Shown one piece after another: positions 24,401 to 38,099 of a stretch of 64,000 nucleotides of DNA. The notes beneath the pieces were generated by a model. The model ran no database searches. It was not told where the DNA came from and was given only the letters and a program-made list of their open reading frames with translations. The position numbers were made by a program, and so were the translations under genes. Source of the DNA: Gymnopilus junonius (lineage: Eukaryota > Basidiomycota > Agaricomycetes > Agaricales > Galerinaceae); NCBI GenBank assembly GCA_015501075.1, contig JADNYJ010000028.1, forward strand, positions 1 to 64,000, given 5' to 3'. Numbering within the stretch: the stretch's first letter is position 1; each line of letters begins with the position of its first letter.

Positions 24401-24843
24401 AGTCATATAAGATGACTGTGATACTCTGTCATCACTGGATCTAGTTGCATATAGATGTGTCTGATCACAGTGTCATGTGAGTCATGTGATGTAGTCACAT
24501 GGACACTTATCATGTCAACAGATACACACAACACATCTGAAGAAAATATGAATAAATGCTTAAAGGAAGCCCAACAGCATATCATTCCTCAACCAAAAGA
24601 TCCACAAGTGCTGTATTGGCAGTTTGCATATTCACCACACCATTGAAGCAGCTTACAACCTTGAGGACCAGGATATCACCTTTCCATACTATACCTGGGT
24701 GAAGGCCTTCAACAGATACACTGGTTGACAAGTAGCCTGCAATGATTTTTTAGAAAAATAAAGTATTCTCTTTTTTTCTACTTGCTATCAATTATGGACA
24801 CCTGTTGCATATGTATAAATGGCTGTAAAGTGCCTTCAAGTAT

Positions 24844-24987
24844 GTACTATTTCATTCAATTCGGCACCCACATGACTTTTTTGCACTTTTCAGAAATTCC
24901 AAAAAATCGGAAAACTGAGAAGAATTAAATCTGGGGTCAAAAAAAAATGGCCGTGATGCGTGACTGCCAAATTGAATGAAATGGTAC
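24844..24987. mobile_element. 144-bp MITE-like inverted-repeat element
   Basis: The 23-bp arms at 24844-24866 and 24965-24987 (GTACTATTTCATTCAATT... and its inverse) match at 21 of 23 positions. The sequence AGTAT directly precedes the left arm and directly follows the right arm, consistent with a 5-bp target-site duplication. The element holds several CpGs, whereas its surroundings hold almost none, so it is probably a later insertion. It has no coding capacity, and the superfamily is unclear. Confidence 0.5.
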
Positions 24988-26161
24988 AGTATATGATCAA
25001 TGAGGGTGAACTGGCATATTTTATTACTGTATGTGATGATGACAGGAACATTTTGCAGGAGCAGCTCATGAGTATAATAAATCTAACCACAGAGTATTTG
25101 TGCTAGATGAAGAAAGCTGTTATTACTGTTGGTATATCATAATATGAGCATTTTAGACTCACATGTTGTTGAGGGAAAATAGAATGATAGCTATGGGGCA
25201 TTAGACAGAAATAAACATGAAAGTTGAACATTGTCACCTTTTAAATAAACTTGAACCACTAAGGCATTCTTCTGTCAAAGACAATATCTTAGCAGACTTC
25301 ATTGAATGTCCTCTATGACTACTATGCTAGACTTAATCTCAAGTGATTAAGTTCTATTATTAAGATCATAACAACTTGAAACTGCAAACTGAGGAACTGC
25401 TTATCTGCCTAGATTAGAAGATGCTCCTATTTATTATCACCTTGTGCATAAGTATTGGCTATAGGCCTATATACTATTAGGAGCAAAGAGCAAAAACTGA
25501 AGGAGCAATACACCAGGTACAATCTTATAGTGTTTTGTACAGGCAGAGGAAAGTTAAGTAGACTATGGGGTCAGCTTTGTCATCTTCCAGAATTTTCTGC
25601 ATTGAGAAAAAGAAGTTCATCATATCAGAAGTCTTCAATCCTGCTATGTGGCTTCCTTTTTCCCATTCTAGGAGGCTATGTTCAAACTAAATTATACAAT
25701 CAGATAAATTGCATAATACAATTTAATAAAAGAACAAACCTGAACCTTGATAGACAAATCAGGTCCTGCATACTGGTAATACTGAATAGTGTATAGTGCT
25801 CATTGATAAACTTAGAAAAAAAATTTATAAGCTGATTACAGACACCCTAGTCCCACTGGCTAGCTCATGTCTAAATGCAGTTAATATCAGAGTTGACCAC
25901 ATAGAAGAAAAAATGGCTTACCTTAGCAGTAATGCTAGCATTGTTGTCCAATATAAAAAGTGATATCATTGCTAAAGCATTTATGATTTTGGATGAATTG
26001 TCTGTGTTTTCAGACTTGAGGCTATAGTATTTCTGAATGACTCTATAGGCATGCTGGTTTAAGAGACTAATCTAGCTTCTTATGCTCTTACACATCTAAA
26101 ACATGATATCAAACAGAAATAAAACAGAAATTAATTCAACACAACTCTGTGTGGTCCTCTA
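24988..26161. other. AT-rich, CpG-poor decayed DNA, no gene
   Basis: The sequence is almost free of CpG, and frequent stop codons rule out a functional gene. It resembles the block to the right of the hAT element, so the hAT appears to have split one older AT-rich region. Confidence 0.5.
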
Positions 26162-26169
26162 CTGTGAGT

Positions 26170-29100
26170 TAGTGTTGCCGAAGTTCAACTCAGCTCGGCT
26201 CAACTCGGCTCTCGCGGTTTTCCGAGTCGATCACATGCTTGAGTTGAGTCGAGCCGTAGATATGCCGACTCGTTCAAAGCGGCTCGGACTCGCTCATGGC
26301 TGAGCCGTGACTCACAAGCCAAAAATAGAAACATGAAGTACTGGTGTATATTCTCCTAATTAAAAGGCTGAAAACAGGTCAGCTATTCATAACAACCACC
26401 TCATCTGGCAGCTGCGCCAATGCCATAAGTTCTTCCTCTACCTTTATGCCTACAGAAAAGTCCAGGACGCCATGATTCCGATGGGAGAACTTAAGCATCT
26501 GTCGGGCTTCCATCAAATCATAGCCCATACGATTGCGACGCATTGTAATGGTCTCCTTAGCCGATGAGAAAACGCGCTCGCAGGGGACTGCAGATCCTTG
26601 AATGGGGAGATAGTCGAGAGCAGCGAGGAAAAGGGTAGGAAAACGGCGCTGGTTGGCCTATGGTACTAATGTTAGTTGTCATGCCAAAGAGTAAAGTGTC
26701 ACGTCATCAAACGTACCTGCCAGAATCCGATGCTTGACTCTGCAGTTTGTACGTCTAAACAGGTAGGCTTCAATCTCGTCCTCGAGGCTACGCACTCTAG
26801 CAGAGCCATTCAGCTGGCCAGCAGCTGGATTGGTGTACGTAAGCAGCCGGTTTGCCCATGATGTCGCATTGGGTCCTTCATTTGATTCCGGTGCTCCAGT
26901 TTGCTGGCGAGGCGTCCGAGGCTGAGGTGTCCGATGTTGGCCTGATGGGGCGGCACTTTGTGGACCATGTCGAGGGGTCCGAGGCTGCCTTCGAGGTGTT
27001 GTTGGTGGCCTGGCTTGTGCAGCTTGCGAAAGACGTTGACGATAATATGGCCGGAGCTACCGTGCGAGATCAGTTCTAATTCAGGCATTGAAGGGATTTT
27101 GAAGGACCAACCTGTCGGATGAAGATGTTTTTTTGCATTGCGAGCCTCTTCAGGTGCATGCTTGTAGTGCCACATGAGCTTAACCTGAGGATTTAAGACT
27201 GCAGGAAGATTCAGTGTCGTCAATAGCAATGACACAGATTAATTCCAACTTACCCATTGCCATGATGTATGTCGGGTTGGCAGATGTCACATCATAGTAA
27301 TCCTGTAGCTTGTCGATGCCAGCTTGGACAACATCAAACAACTCAGGGTGCTCAGCTTGATATTCTTTCCAAACTTGAATGATAGCGTGGAAGTGGCTGA
27401 TGGTATTGCATAATGTTGGTGTCTTTTCCGACGAGAGAGCCTGCTGAAATGCGTGGGGAATCTAGACACAGGGTTCGAGGACAGGATAAGCCCAATCATG
27501 TCATCCAAGCAAAAAAAAACACACCATAAGATGTCCAAGAAAGCTTCGAGTGCTTTCCAATCATCTTCCGAGAGTTTGTACCTGCGAAGCTCATCGAAGT
27601 CGCCACCCGGAGCAAGGAATTTAAAAATAACCTTGTAAAGTTGATTTACGTCAGAGTGCTTTCACTCCTTAAGAAATGAAGAAACATACTGGTTTGCATT
27701 TCAGAGCCCGTTCAATCATAAGGAAGGTTGATGACCACCAACTTCCATATCACGCAACAATTGTAGCTCTTGGACAAATTGTTCTTTCGAAAGTTTAGAA
27801 AATGCTTCACGGCACAAGGATGATGCCCTGATCTACAGATGAGAGTATAAGTAAACTATATGCACCGACGTCACGGAAGACTTACAGTACGAATGAGCAC
27901 ACGAAGGCGCCCAATTGGATCTTCTGTGACCTTGTCCAGGAATGTTCCTGTTGCCACGCCTTTCGACATTTCGATGCCTATGACCTTGATCACTGCCTGA
28001 CATGCCAGATTGACAACATGGGGGAAGCATCTATGAGACAAACTGAGTGAGTTTTTAGTACTAAGTCGAACTGCCTGCTATGTACCTGATGCGCCGTATG
28101 ATACAGTCAAATTGGATGCCTCGAGACTTGAGATCCCTCTCAAGGCACTCCATGAGTGTATCATTATTGCTGGCATTGTCCAACGTCACCCAGCCAACCT
28201 GACATATATTAATGAAAGATTGAATCGTCAAGACAGATCATGACGTACCTTTGACAGGATCCGGTATCGCGCCAGGACCCCAAAGAAAGCCTCCGCAAGA
28301 TGCGCACCGCTATGGCGGCCTTCGAGATGGTGGAAGGCGATGAGCTCGGATCGAAGGCTGAGGATGTGCTGGGGCCCTTCGCTCAAATGTATGGTTTTGA
28401 CTTGTATCCAGTGACCTGTCACTGCCATGTAGGGAACAAGATTTGGGTCACTCCAAACATCTGCAGTGAAAGATATCTTGCCCAGGGCAGCCTGGAAGAA
28501 AATGTGTCAGATGTGTGATGAATGAATAGACAACAGTCTCACCCCCATCTCAGCCTGTAGGGTTTCCAGGTGTTTCTCCCAGGTGGCCATAATGTGTTCC
28601 CGGACACTTGTTCGATGGGGAATGTCTGTGTTCTTGAGATCTTCGCGCAGCATGAGGAATAGCACTCGGAGTTTGGGCGATTCCACGATATTGATACTCT
28701 AAATCTGATGATCAGGAATGTCGAAAGCGCGATCAACAGATCCACTCACCACATCTTCCGACATCACGAAGTCAACAAGAGCATCCAGGAAAGCTTCTTG
28801 TGAGAACTTTTGCCGCAAGTCTTCAGCATCCTGAGAAGGAGGGACAAACTCGCCATGGCGCTTTCGATAATCCGCTATGACGGACTGGGCTGCTTTCGCC
28901 GTGATATCAATGCCCAGCTTGTCACATGCTGCTATCCACTCATCGCCGTGGCACTCGCAGAGATGCCTGCGGAGAATATGAGTGCTAGTTTTCAGACTGT
29001 ATCGAGTTGTGGGATAGTTGGCGTTAACAGAATGTTTTTCGCTGAGAAAGGGGTACGTATGAGTTGAAGACGGCTAGACAAACTAAGTATTGAAGACGAC

Positions 29101-30589
29101 TCACTCGCAGAAGATGCATGAATTGCTATCTTTTGAGAAAAAACTCCGGACATCGAGCGCCTTCTTCTTGTCCTTGCACCGATTGTTGGAATGATGCTTT
29201 TGAGCTGCTGCTGACCTTGGGCTATGGCGTCCAGCCCTTGGCTCGCCAGGGTTCCTGAAAGGTGTACCGACCAGCTGACAATGTCGTCCAGGACTATGAT
29301 CCGCCTCTGAACCAGAGTCCCATACCGAACTGGGTGAAGGAAAGGTCTCTGCTCCGGGGGATGTAGGCGGTGCTCGGCTAGGAGTTTGTGGGAGGACTCC
29401 AGAAGTGCGTTGTGGGGTAACATTGTTGGGAGGAGCAAATGGTGGTTCTACATAGCAATAACGAGGTCAGTAAGATGTGCGAACGAGGGTAAACGGTCTG
29501 GATATGTACCTGTGGGAGCAGCCACTCCTCCAACCGAACCTCGATTTAACTGTTTGACGGGTTCTTCGAAAGTAACATGCGGCGAGCTTGGATTGTCCTC
29601 TCGCAGAATTGAGTTACCACCTCCGCCTGATTGAGAGTTTTCTTGAGGATCGCCTACAGCATTAACTATAGGAGTACATAGTAAACGTCAAGGAAAGGGA
29701 CAAATGAGACTGGCGGCATACCATCAACCTGGAAAGTGGTCTGAAGAGCACCATTTGGAAGCTCCTTCGTATTGGATTTGTTCGAACGTTTCCTGGTGGT
29801 ACCAGAGCGACCCCGTGCCATAGCGCTAGAAGAGAGCAGTCAATGAGACCAGAGGTGAGAGCCTGAAGTGCTGAAAATTTGCACTCACTGTCACATGCTT
29901 TTATAGCTAGAGGAAAGCCCAAGTTAATCGAGTCAAGTCCGTTGTCATTGTGCAGGGTAGACGGCGAAGTCGAAGGCCATTTCTAAACGGGGGATGGAAT
30001 CATCGAGCTGAAGCAACAGGCGAGGCACAACTGAATGGGTACCTACCCATTCCGTGCACAACTCCTCCATCTTCATGTTCCGGCCTCATATCCATCAAAC
30101 GGTTGCACTTGAGTCCATTCTTGAGGCTCCAGGGAATGGCGACCGAGCAGGTCCATCAAAAGTTGACGCGTAAATCTTCATTAGATGAGGAATAGGAGTA
30201 GAAACCGGGCAGGGACGCGCAGAGTGGCATAGCGATAATGAAGAGCAAGTTCCGAGGGTGAATACTGTATGAAAATGGCGGAACACAGTGTCATGTAGCT
30301 GAATTCGAAGCTATAAAGCTTGATAGCCCTCCAACACTGCTTGAACGACGGAAAAACAAGGCAGATGAAGTCGAAAAAAGAAATGAGACAATAAATCGAT
30401 GAACGAGTTGATAACGATCCTAATTAGGACTACGAGTCGCGGCTCTCACCAGTTCGGTGTTCCTGGGAGCCGGTACTCACGTGGCTCCGAACTCACGCGA
30501 GCCCCCGAGTCGATCGTGCGACTCGACTCGACTCTTGAAGGCTCGACTCGACCGGCTCATTCCACGCGAGCTGAACCGCGGCAACACTA
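26170..30589 (-). mobile_element. hAT transposon, near-complete, with perfect 8-bp target-site duplication
   Basis: The element is 4,420 bp. It begins TAGTGTTGCCGAAGTTCA at 26170, and its right end reads inward as TAGTGTTGCCGCGGTTCAG from 30589. The first 11 bp of the two ends are identical. CTGTGAGT flanks both sides exactly (26162-26169 and 30590-30597), the 8-bp duplication expected of hAT elements. Subterminal regions carry many copies of short CGGCTC/GAGTCGAG-type motifs, the usual transposase binding landscape. It is CpG-rich inside CpG-poor surroundings. A single multi-exon transposase gene fills most of the interior on the minus strand. Confidence 0.9.
26379..29821 (-). CDS. hAT family transposase (multi-exon, with a frameshift)
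   Basis: The start ATG at 29,819-29,821 gives MARGRSGTTRKRSNK. After two introns, a BED-type zinc finger appears as CIFCE plus HILRRHLCECH, split by an intron (about 29,107 to 28,940). The RNase H-like core shows FTADVWSD (Asp codon at 28,459-28,461) and WVTLDNASNND (Asp at 28,178-28,180). The C-terminal hAT dimerisation domain reads FPTLFLAALDYLPIQGSAVP, CERVFSSAKETI and MRRNRMG, with a stop at 26,379-26,381. At least eight introns have clean GT-AG borders. One base is missing near 27,740, where the frame jumps into WSSTFLMIERALKCKP. The junction near 27,465-27,535 also does not splice cleanly. This copy is therefore probably inactive but recent. Confidence 0.85.
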
Positions 30590-30597
30590 CTGTGAGT

Positions 30598-33500
30598 ACT
30601 ACTGCAAGAAAATTAAACATCATGGCAATTTCTGACCACAGATCATGTACTTACCATTATGCCCAGTGTTCATAGCCAATTTGTTTATTATAACACAAAT
30701 CTCCTCAGCAACTGCCAAAAATAGGCTATATAAAGGGGATCTGGCCTGCCAGAAGTACAGGGCCCTGCTAGTATACATGATTCTAAAAAGATTAATTGCT
30801 TTCTTTATATAGGATAAGTGCTGCTGTTCAGCCTTACTGTTAGTGATATTTGTAGATATATAGTGCTCTGAAATCTGATCTGGTTTGGATCCACTTAAAG
30901 ATAGATATACAAAATTTTGGTGGCCCTGTAGCTAAAGAATAGATTAGTTACTTTACTAAAAAAGCTAAAGTGTACCAATATTATTTTCATCAGAAGAATA
31001 AGGATATAGGCCTACTCTATTGGAGCCTTGAAAATAATATGACTATCTACCAGAATAGTCATTGCCAGTGTCTGAGCTATGGTGTAAGGAAACTATATTA
31101 GTGATATCTTAGAAGGCTAGTGACTAGAAAGATAACAAGGTAATTTACATAAGGAAAGCAAGGGTACATATACTATGATATCAGGTGAATGTGGATATGG
31201 GCTTGCTCTGTTGGATTCCCAAAGGTAATGAGACCATTTGTCAGAGTAATCACTAGCAGTGTCTGAAGAGCCATAGTTCACAGAATGAGTATTACTGCTT
31301 TGAAATGATATTAACTAATAAACAGTAAACTTTTTTACAAAAAGAATACTTAGGTACACTTACTGCAATATTGCTACACTATAGCATAGCTGGATAATGA
31401 ACAGTAGATTAATGTCATTATCTTCTGGGAACAACAGGGTCCCTGTTCTAGTTTCATTTGATTGGCTAGATATACTACAATATCAGTAGAATCATAGTGA
31501 GATTGGATAGATATGCACTATTTTCTTCTAAGTATAGAGGACCATGCTCTGTTTAAATATCTTGATAGTGATAATTCCATCTACCAAAGTGCTAGTTACT
31601 ATCAGAATCAGGGGGTGATAAAGAGGGATAATACTATCCTAATGCTAGTAGCCTGATGCTAAAAAATATAGAATATAATAATGGTATGCCCTATATTGAG
31701 GGCTTTATTGTTCCCCTGAGGACTCAAAAACAGTCTTTGGCCTATTTCTTAAAAGTTACTAAAGCTATTAATACTTTGTAACTTCTATTAGATTTTTATA
31801 AACTCTGAGAACTATATGTAAGAGTTATTGTTGATATATTAAATATCACAGCCTTTAAAGGCTATAATCCTGATTTGTGTTCCATGGACCCAAGCCAGTC
31901 CTGAGGACAGTCCTGCAGGACAGAGGCAGGACAGCTGGTAACTTGCTTTAAATAATATTATGTTGGGTTTTCCTTATTAAGAATAGACATACAATATTCA
32001 TTAATCCAGAACAAGCCTTCTAAACTTTCTTGTCTGATAAAGAGTAACAACCTCCTTGTATCTTTCTATGTTTTCAACCATGACTAAAGCCTATAGTAAA
32101 TGCAATAAGTCTAGTGGTGTGTCTAGCCAAACACCAGCCTCAGCTTTTAGCTATAAGCATCAGAGGGATCCTTCTCTCAATAGCACCTCTAGCAAAGCCA
32201 CTGCCAAGAATCCCCAATCTCGATAAGTTTGACTGGTACTTGGATATTAAGTGATCAATCATTGATAAGTATTATAAAGCCTTAGTTGCCAAACTTTCAA
32301 TACCTCCAAACTATCCAAAGTGGTGGTGAACTATACTGTACACTAGACATCCTCTTTAGTACTTTATACAGGCTGTCCATCTAGCAAGTTTTGTATAGGA
32401 GTCTTATTTTTAATACTTCCTTTTTATTATTTTTTATTTCTATAGGCTTATTTGCCTTTCACCTATCTCAAAGAAGATCTGGATGAGCTTTTTTGTTACT
32501 TGTCAAAAAATTGCTACAGAGCTCACTAAAATAATGTAAGATTTTCATAGTCATGACCAACAACTGAGCATTCTTATTAAGAAGCTGAAGGAAATTCTTT
32601 CAAATACTGCTGAGTACACATGATACCTCACAGATTGGGTAGGTCCCAAAAGCAAATCAACTATAGATTTTGTCTATAGGCAGATTAGAGATAGCTATCC
32701 TATCATATTTGTCAAAGGAAAAAAAGAAGAGAAGAAAGGCAGCAATATATTTGCTCAAATGAGCTCCCTATACTAGGTCTCTATATCAAGTTTTCAAGGG
32801 GATCAAGGAAGAATGTGGCTTTCTTTATTACTATTGTTGGTATGTGGTATACTGGTAAGCTCAGATTTTGCTAACACTCTATAGGGACTTATTTGTCTTT
32901 CATGGGGGCTATCTCAGACATATCTACTGAGCCACATGTTGCTAGAAAGCTCTCTGATAGTGTCAACCTCAAGGTTTTCAATGTGAGTAATACTAGTATA
33001 TCCCTATAGGTACTGCACAAATCTATTAGCTATCTTCAAAATGATCTTTCTGAGGTTGACAAAAAGAGCACTCTTTATCTAGATAAGAGGGGTAACTCTA
33101 TTTTCCCAAGTCTCTACAGCTCTAGGGAAGCATTTATGATGCCCCCAAGATAGGCTTGGAAAAGAGCATAGTCAAAATCAGCAAGGTGGTTATTGTTACT
33201 TGGTCAAACTAGACTTCAGAACTATACTCAGGAGGAAGAACAAGACCATAGAGGCCCTGCTATCCCTTAAAGGAAAGCCTGAGGATACTCTATATTCTCT
33301 CCAGATCATATACCCTGCATGGGGCATCCAGTGTACAACACCCAAGTGTATAAACTATTGAAACAGCAAGGATTTACTCCAATTCATTATCTGGGCTTCT
33401 AATCTCAGCATGAAGAGGACTGAGGGCTGAAGATCCTTAAAAATGCCAAGCAGGTTTCCTCATTAATTAAGTATAATTTGTTTGAACTTCTACCCACCTC

Positions 33501-36500
33501 TAAGAATGACAAATATAGCTGGGTTACATTGGAGGCATTTGCTTGTCAGCAAGAAGCAGCCCAGAAGGCAAAATCTCTTATTCATACTATGCTGCTTCAT
33601 GTCTTAGAGATTTTGCATAGCAAAAGAATGCTTAACCAAAGCATGACCCCAAGATATCTATTTTTATATGTCAAAGCCAGTGGGAATAGTGTATTGGAGC
33701 CACAAAAGTGGAAGATGAGCCTCATTTTTTGGATGTGAAGCTTGCTAACTTTATACTAGCTGCAACATCTCAAAACAAGCAATATGGAAAGCTCAAGAAA
33801 ATGAAAGATGAAGACAAGATTGACTCCTGGATGGCACATTGGCCAGGCATCAACAAATCTAAGCCACTCCTTATCAAAGAGGGGGTGTCTATACTGGTTG
33901 TAGATGATGATCTGTAGATAGTTATTTTTGATCCTACTAGAATGAGCATATATTAAATCAAATCATAGCAGTATAGAGCACTGACTTCCAGAGGGAGGTG
34001 CTTTTTTTAGCAACCTGGACTGCTGCAATGGCTATAAGACTTCTCAATCTCTTTGCCCTTTTTTTTCACCTGATCTCTGCATATAAGCTGGCATTGTTTG
34101 GGCCTCAGCTGCTCAATGAGCATATGTGTGGATGTACAGAGTATTACTTGTATTTAAGCTCTAGGCAGCTGATCATGGCTATGGATAAAGGAGAAATACA
34201 ATACAGAGATGGATGTACAGAGCTTAGCTAGGCAAGGCAGCAATGCTCAAAATAATGCTCAAAGACTATCCTCAGCTTTATTCTTCATATCTGTTTTTTG
34301 TACTCATATGAATTCCTATCAGAGGCAACTTCTATGATGGATTGGACCCTCTACTGTGGTTAGGGAAGAGCTTAGTGGGGATGAAGTATGGCAAAATAAG
34401 TCAGACTTACTAGCCTACTCTTAGAGCATCTAGGCAATCCTTATGCACCTGCTCAAGCACATTGTGTCTGGGGAGCAGGTGCACCCTGCAGCCTGTATGC
34501 TGAATAAGTAGTTATAAATAGTTATTTTCTAGTGATAACAGATACCAATATAGCACTCTTATTTATAAATTACTCATATTGATATGACATGCCTCAGAAG
34601 AGGCAAATCAGCAGCCCTACTGCTAGAGTAGGGTAGGAGGGATAAGAGGCATAGCAGCAGGAGACTTTTCAGTATGAAAAAAATAGATAGAGCTATTACA
34701 TGATATAGCTCTACTTCTTGACTACTATTAGCATTTGATGGTAGTCATGTATACTATTCAATGTATACAAGGGATATTTTAGACCAGACTAGTGGCACTG
34801 GTATAGGTGCCCCAGAACCAGGCAATAGTTCTAGAAGTTAAAAATAACTCTAATATGTCCAATCCTTGTTCCTAGATTACTCATTAAGTTCTGAGAAGCT
34901 TTAAAGTTGAATATACTTACCTGTTAACCCATGAGATGCTGCTCCATCATCTGTCATCACTACAACAGTATCAAAGCACCTATTTAGAAGCTTAGATGAT
35001 TTTGTATAGCCCTAACAATATCTTTCTCCTCTTACTTATTATTATGTAAAGCTATTTAGTGAAAGTAAAACATATTATAAACATTGAGTTTACTGAATGG
35101 TAGAGGTGCTTTTTCCAGAAGCTATAGCCTGAGCTGTGAGTCTCATAAGCTATTCAGATATTTCTTTAGATAGAATGTAAAGTGGAGAACATTATGTAGT
35201 TATTTAATAACACCAATAGAATGGTGAGGGTGGTCTGGATACTTGGCAATAGCTCTAAAAGAACAAAACAGCATAATTGAAGTGGTATGAGTGGCATTTT
35301 TTCTTGCAGATTATAGCAAGAGAAGGGTGTTAAAATAATTTATCTTCTCTTAATGAGAAAGCCAATGTATTATTTGTGGGAATTTATCACATTGGTTTGT
35401 TGCTTTTCAGCCATGTTTTGCAAAGTCAATATAGAGTCATTCAAACATCTCTATATTGTAATTGTCAATTATACCAAAAAGCTGAATGCTTTCAATATAG
35501 TAAAGAAGGGAATGAGTTTGGGTAGATTAAGATATTCATAGTATTGGATATATGAAGAGGCAAAAAAGGGGCCCAGCCTACTAAGTACTATGTGTATGAC
35601 AGCATACTTATGTTCATAATGATGTACATGGTCTAGGAATATGATCTCTGGTGGCTGGCAGTGATAAAAATGGATATCTATCTATTATCAATTATATTAA
35701 AAACTCTTTAACCTGTATAGATTTATACAAACAACTCAACACATTCTTCTACTTTCAACTCTGTGATAGTTCATAAGGTTTTTCTTCTTTTGGAAATGTC
35801 TAATGTTATATTATTTTTATACAACTTGTTGAACAGTTTGACTTGGATTATTGTGACTCAGAATACACATTCAAGCCAATGCCTTGGATATATTCAGAAG
35901 AGAAAATAATCATAAGCAAGGAATTTTTGAGGAATTTGTATTGTCAGTTCAGAATATAGAATAGAACTTTGATTATTATCTACTTTTATTTGGATATAAA
36001 ATGAATATATTTAGTTTATTTTTAGAACTGCACTGTCTAGTCACCAGCTATGCAGACTGCATCATCCAAGAATCAATCTTATATGTTGTTAAATCTGGTT
36101 GTCATATTAGCCAACAGAGTACACATAGTCTGTATGATGACTAATTAATTTATATTATCAAATCAGTTTATTTTAAAGAAATATACCTCTTCTATTTTCT
36201 TTTTTTTAATACTCAAACACATAATTTGATATTTACTACTCTATAAAACCAGTACTCTACATAAATATAAGATAAACTGCTTGCTCTTTCTACTAATTAC
36301 TATAATAATATTTGGTATATGGGAATATTGCAAAATATTCCCATGCCAGTTAATTTTAGAAAGGTATTACCCTTTTACCCTACCTCTTTAGGTAATTAAC
36401 CAGGGTGTTTGATAGATGAGAAGCACAAAACTTCTTTATTAGGCAAGGTAGGGGGTAGAGTCTATATAACAAAGTTATTTTAGGAGTATTAAATAGTACT

Positions 36501-38050
36501 TCTGTGTTTAATTCCAGTAGACCAAAGTTAATATAACTAATAAGTACAGGATAGCTAGCTGCTTGTAGAATGAATTTCATATACTGGTCTTTATTCAGGA
36601 ATTAGTATATAACTTATTGACAACTCAAAGTTAACATATACAAAATATAATATTATAAAAAAAAAGAGAGAAAGAATTAATAGTGATCCTGGTGTCAATA
36701 ATGAAAAGCTTATGCTATCACAAAGTATAATTTATTGAAATATTAATAAATATAATCAGAAAGAAAAGAAAGCAAGATACTTACTAGTGATATTTTAATT
36801 TTTGTTAAAAGTTTTTAATACATAGAGTGTAGTATACTGCTTATCCTTACTTGTACCAGATTACATGCAGAATGGATCACCTCATCCATGGTCCTGGAGA
36901 GAACTATCCTCCTCAGATTTTGAATTTGCCATTACTAAAATTTACAAGAAAAAGAATTTCTTGATGTTGTTATCTATTAGAAAGAATATATAATTGATTA
37001 TAGGGGAATTATTAATGGTGATGAAGATATAAATTAGAAATTATATATAAAAGCTAGCATACAATACAATAATCTAAAAGACATAAGAAAAAGAAAGAAA
37101 AAACAAACAGAGAAAAGAAATAAAATGCATAACATATAGTACTTTAAAATAGCTAGCATTGGCTGCTCAGCCAACACCTCTATCTTAACTACCAACTTAT
37201 CCCTCCCACAGATTAGCTGCAAAATATGCCTTATTCCTTCAACATCCTTTTCTACAATAATATAAGCTAGAGCATTATATGCCTTCTCCTTCTATCCTTC
37301 CTATGTGACTGATATACTAAATCACTTTTCTTTATATACATAAGTATTGGCTCTGCACCCAGTGTGGGCTTGTTTATCTTCATGTTATATAGCAACTGGA
37401 CTTTGATAATAAGGTTCTTCAAGTTGATAATGCCTACATTTTAGTAACTAAACATTGGCTAGAGGATGTACTAAGAGTCAGTTCAGTTGCCAGACTCAAG
37501 TCTGAATCTGAGTATTGATAGCATTCAGAGACTTCCATTAGTCCAAATAGGATAATGAGATTACAAGTCAAGATCATCACAATGATTAGATATGGCTAGA
37601 TATGTTTTTCTTTGTTGTCCTTGCTTGGTCTTGCTGCAACAATGTGATTGCTGCATGCCTATGTCTTTATAAAATGGAGAGAATACCTCATTCAAGTCAA
37701 TGTGCCTTTTGTCTTTCTTAATCTGAACCAAGAGCTAAATTTTGACTGTTGACTATATTAGATATAAAATCATTACCTCTGAAAGCTGCACATATTTATT
37801 GTAGAAAGCACCTGATGAAAGTGCATTCCTAGACTCATTACTCACATCACTGATATATCAAAGCCTAAAATTAGCATCACACTTACTCATTGCTAATTCA
37901 TCAAGTTTTAAATTAGCATAAGTGCTTACTCATTTGCTTACTCATGGCATTCTGAAAATACATATGTGCTTATCAATATACTCATTAATTTATCAGCACT
38001 TACTTATTTTAGAAGAAAAGTATTAGTCATAGTTAGTAAGTAGCTTATTA
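30598..38050. other. AT-rich, CpG-depleted block of ancient transposon DNA
   Basis: About 7.5 kb has a very low CpG frequency and dense stop codons, many of them TGA or TAG where Trp, Arg or Gln would fit. That is the footprint of long-term C-to-T decay, as from CpG methylation or a RIP-like process. Apart from the coding relic at about 32.1-34.2 kb, no family can be named. The stretch 34.5-38.0 kb holds only short chance frames. Confidence 0.5.
32071..34230 (+). pseudogene. Decayed long coding relic, unidentified
   Basis: The plus strand still shows runs of plausible protein separated by stops. One reads DKFDWYLDIK, stop, SIIDKYYKALVAKLSIPPNY, PKWW (about 32,220-32,330). Near 33,480 comes FELLPTSKNDKYSWVTLEAF, then ACQQEAAQKAKSLIHTMLLH and LYVKASGNSVLEPQKWKMS. 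In the neighbouring frame, DVKLANFILAAT and WMAHWPGINKSKPLLIKEGV follow. The frame switches and stops look like old point and indel decay of one protein-coding element. I do not recognise the family, and a transposon-encoded protein is an inference from the surroundings. Confidence 0.4.
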
Positions 38051-38091
38051 ATCAGTAGATACTTACTTATGTAATCTAGGCTTGGCAAGGG

Positions 38092-38099
38092 TATATAAG
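38092..38099 (+). promoter_or_regulatory. TATA box of a probable retrotransposon LTR
   Basis: GGGTATATAAGGGAGAGC lies about 800 bp ahead of the Gypsy-like gag remnant and is followed by a CT-rich leader. It is preceded by AT-rich repeats of TACTCATT/TTACTTA type. This arrangement fits an LTR promoter, but no second LTR is available to confirm it. Confidence 0.4.
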
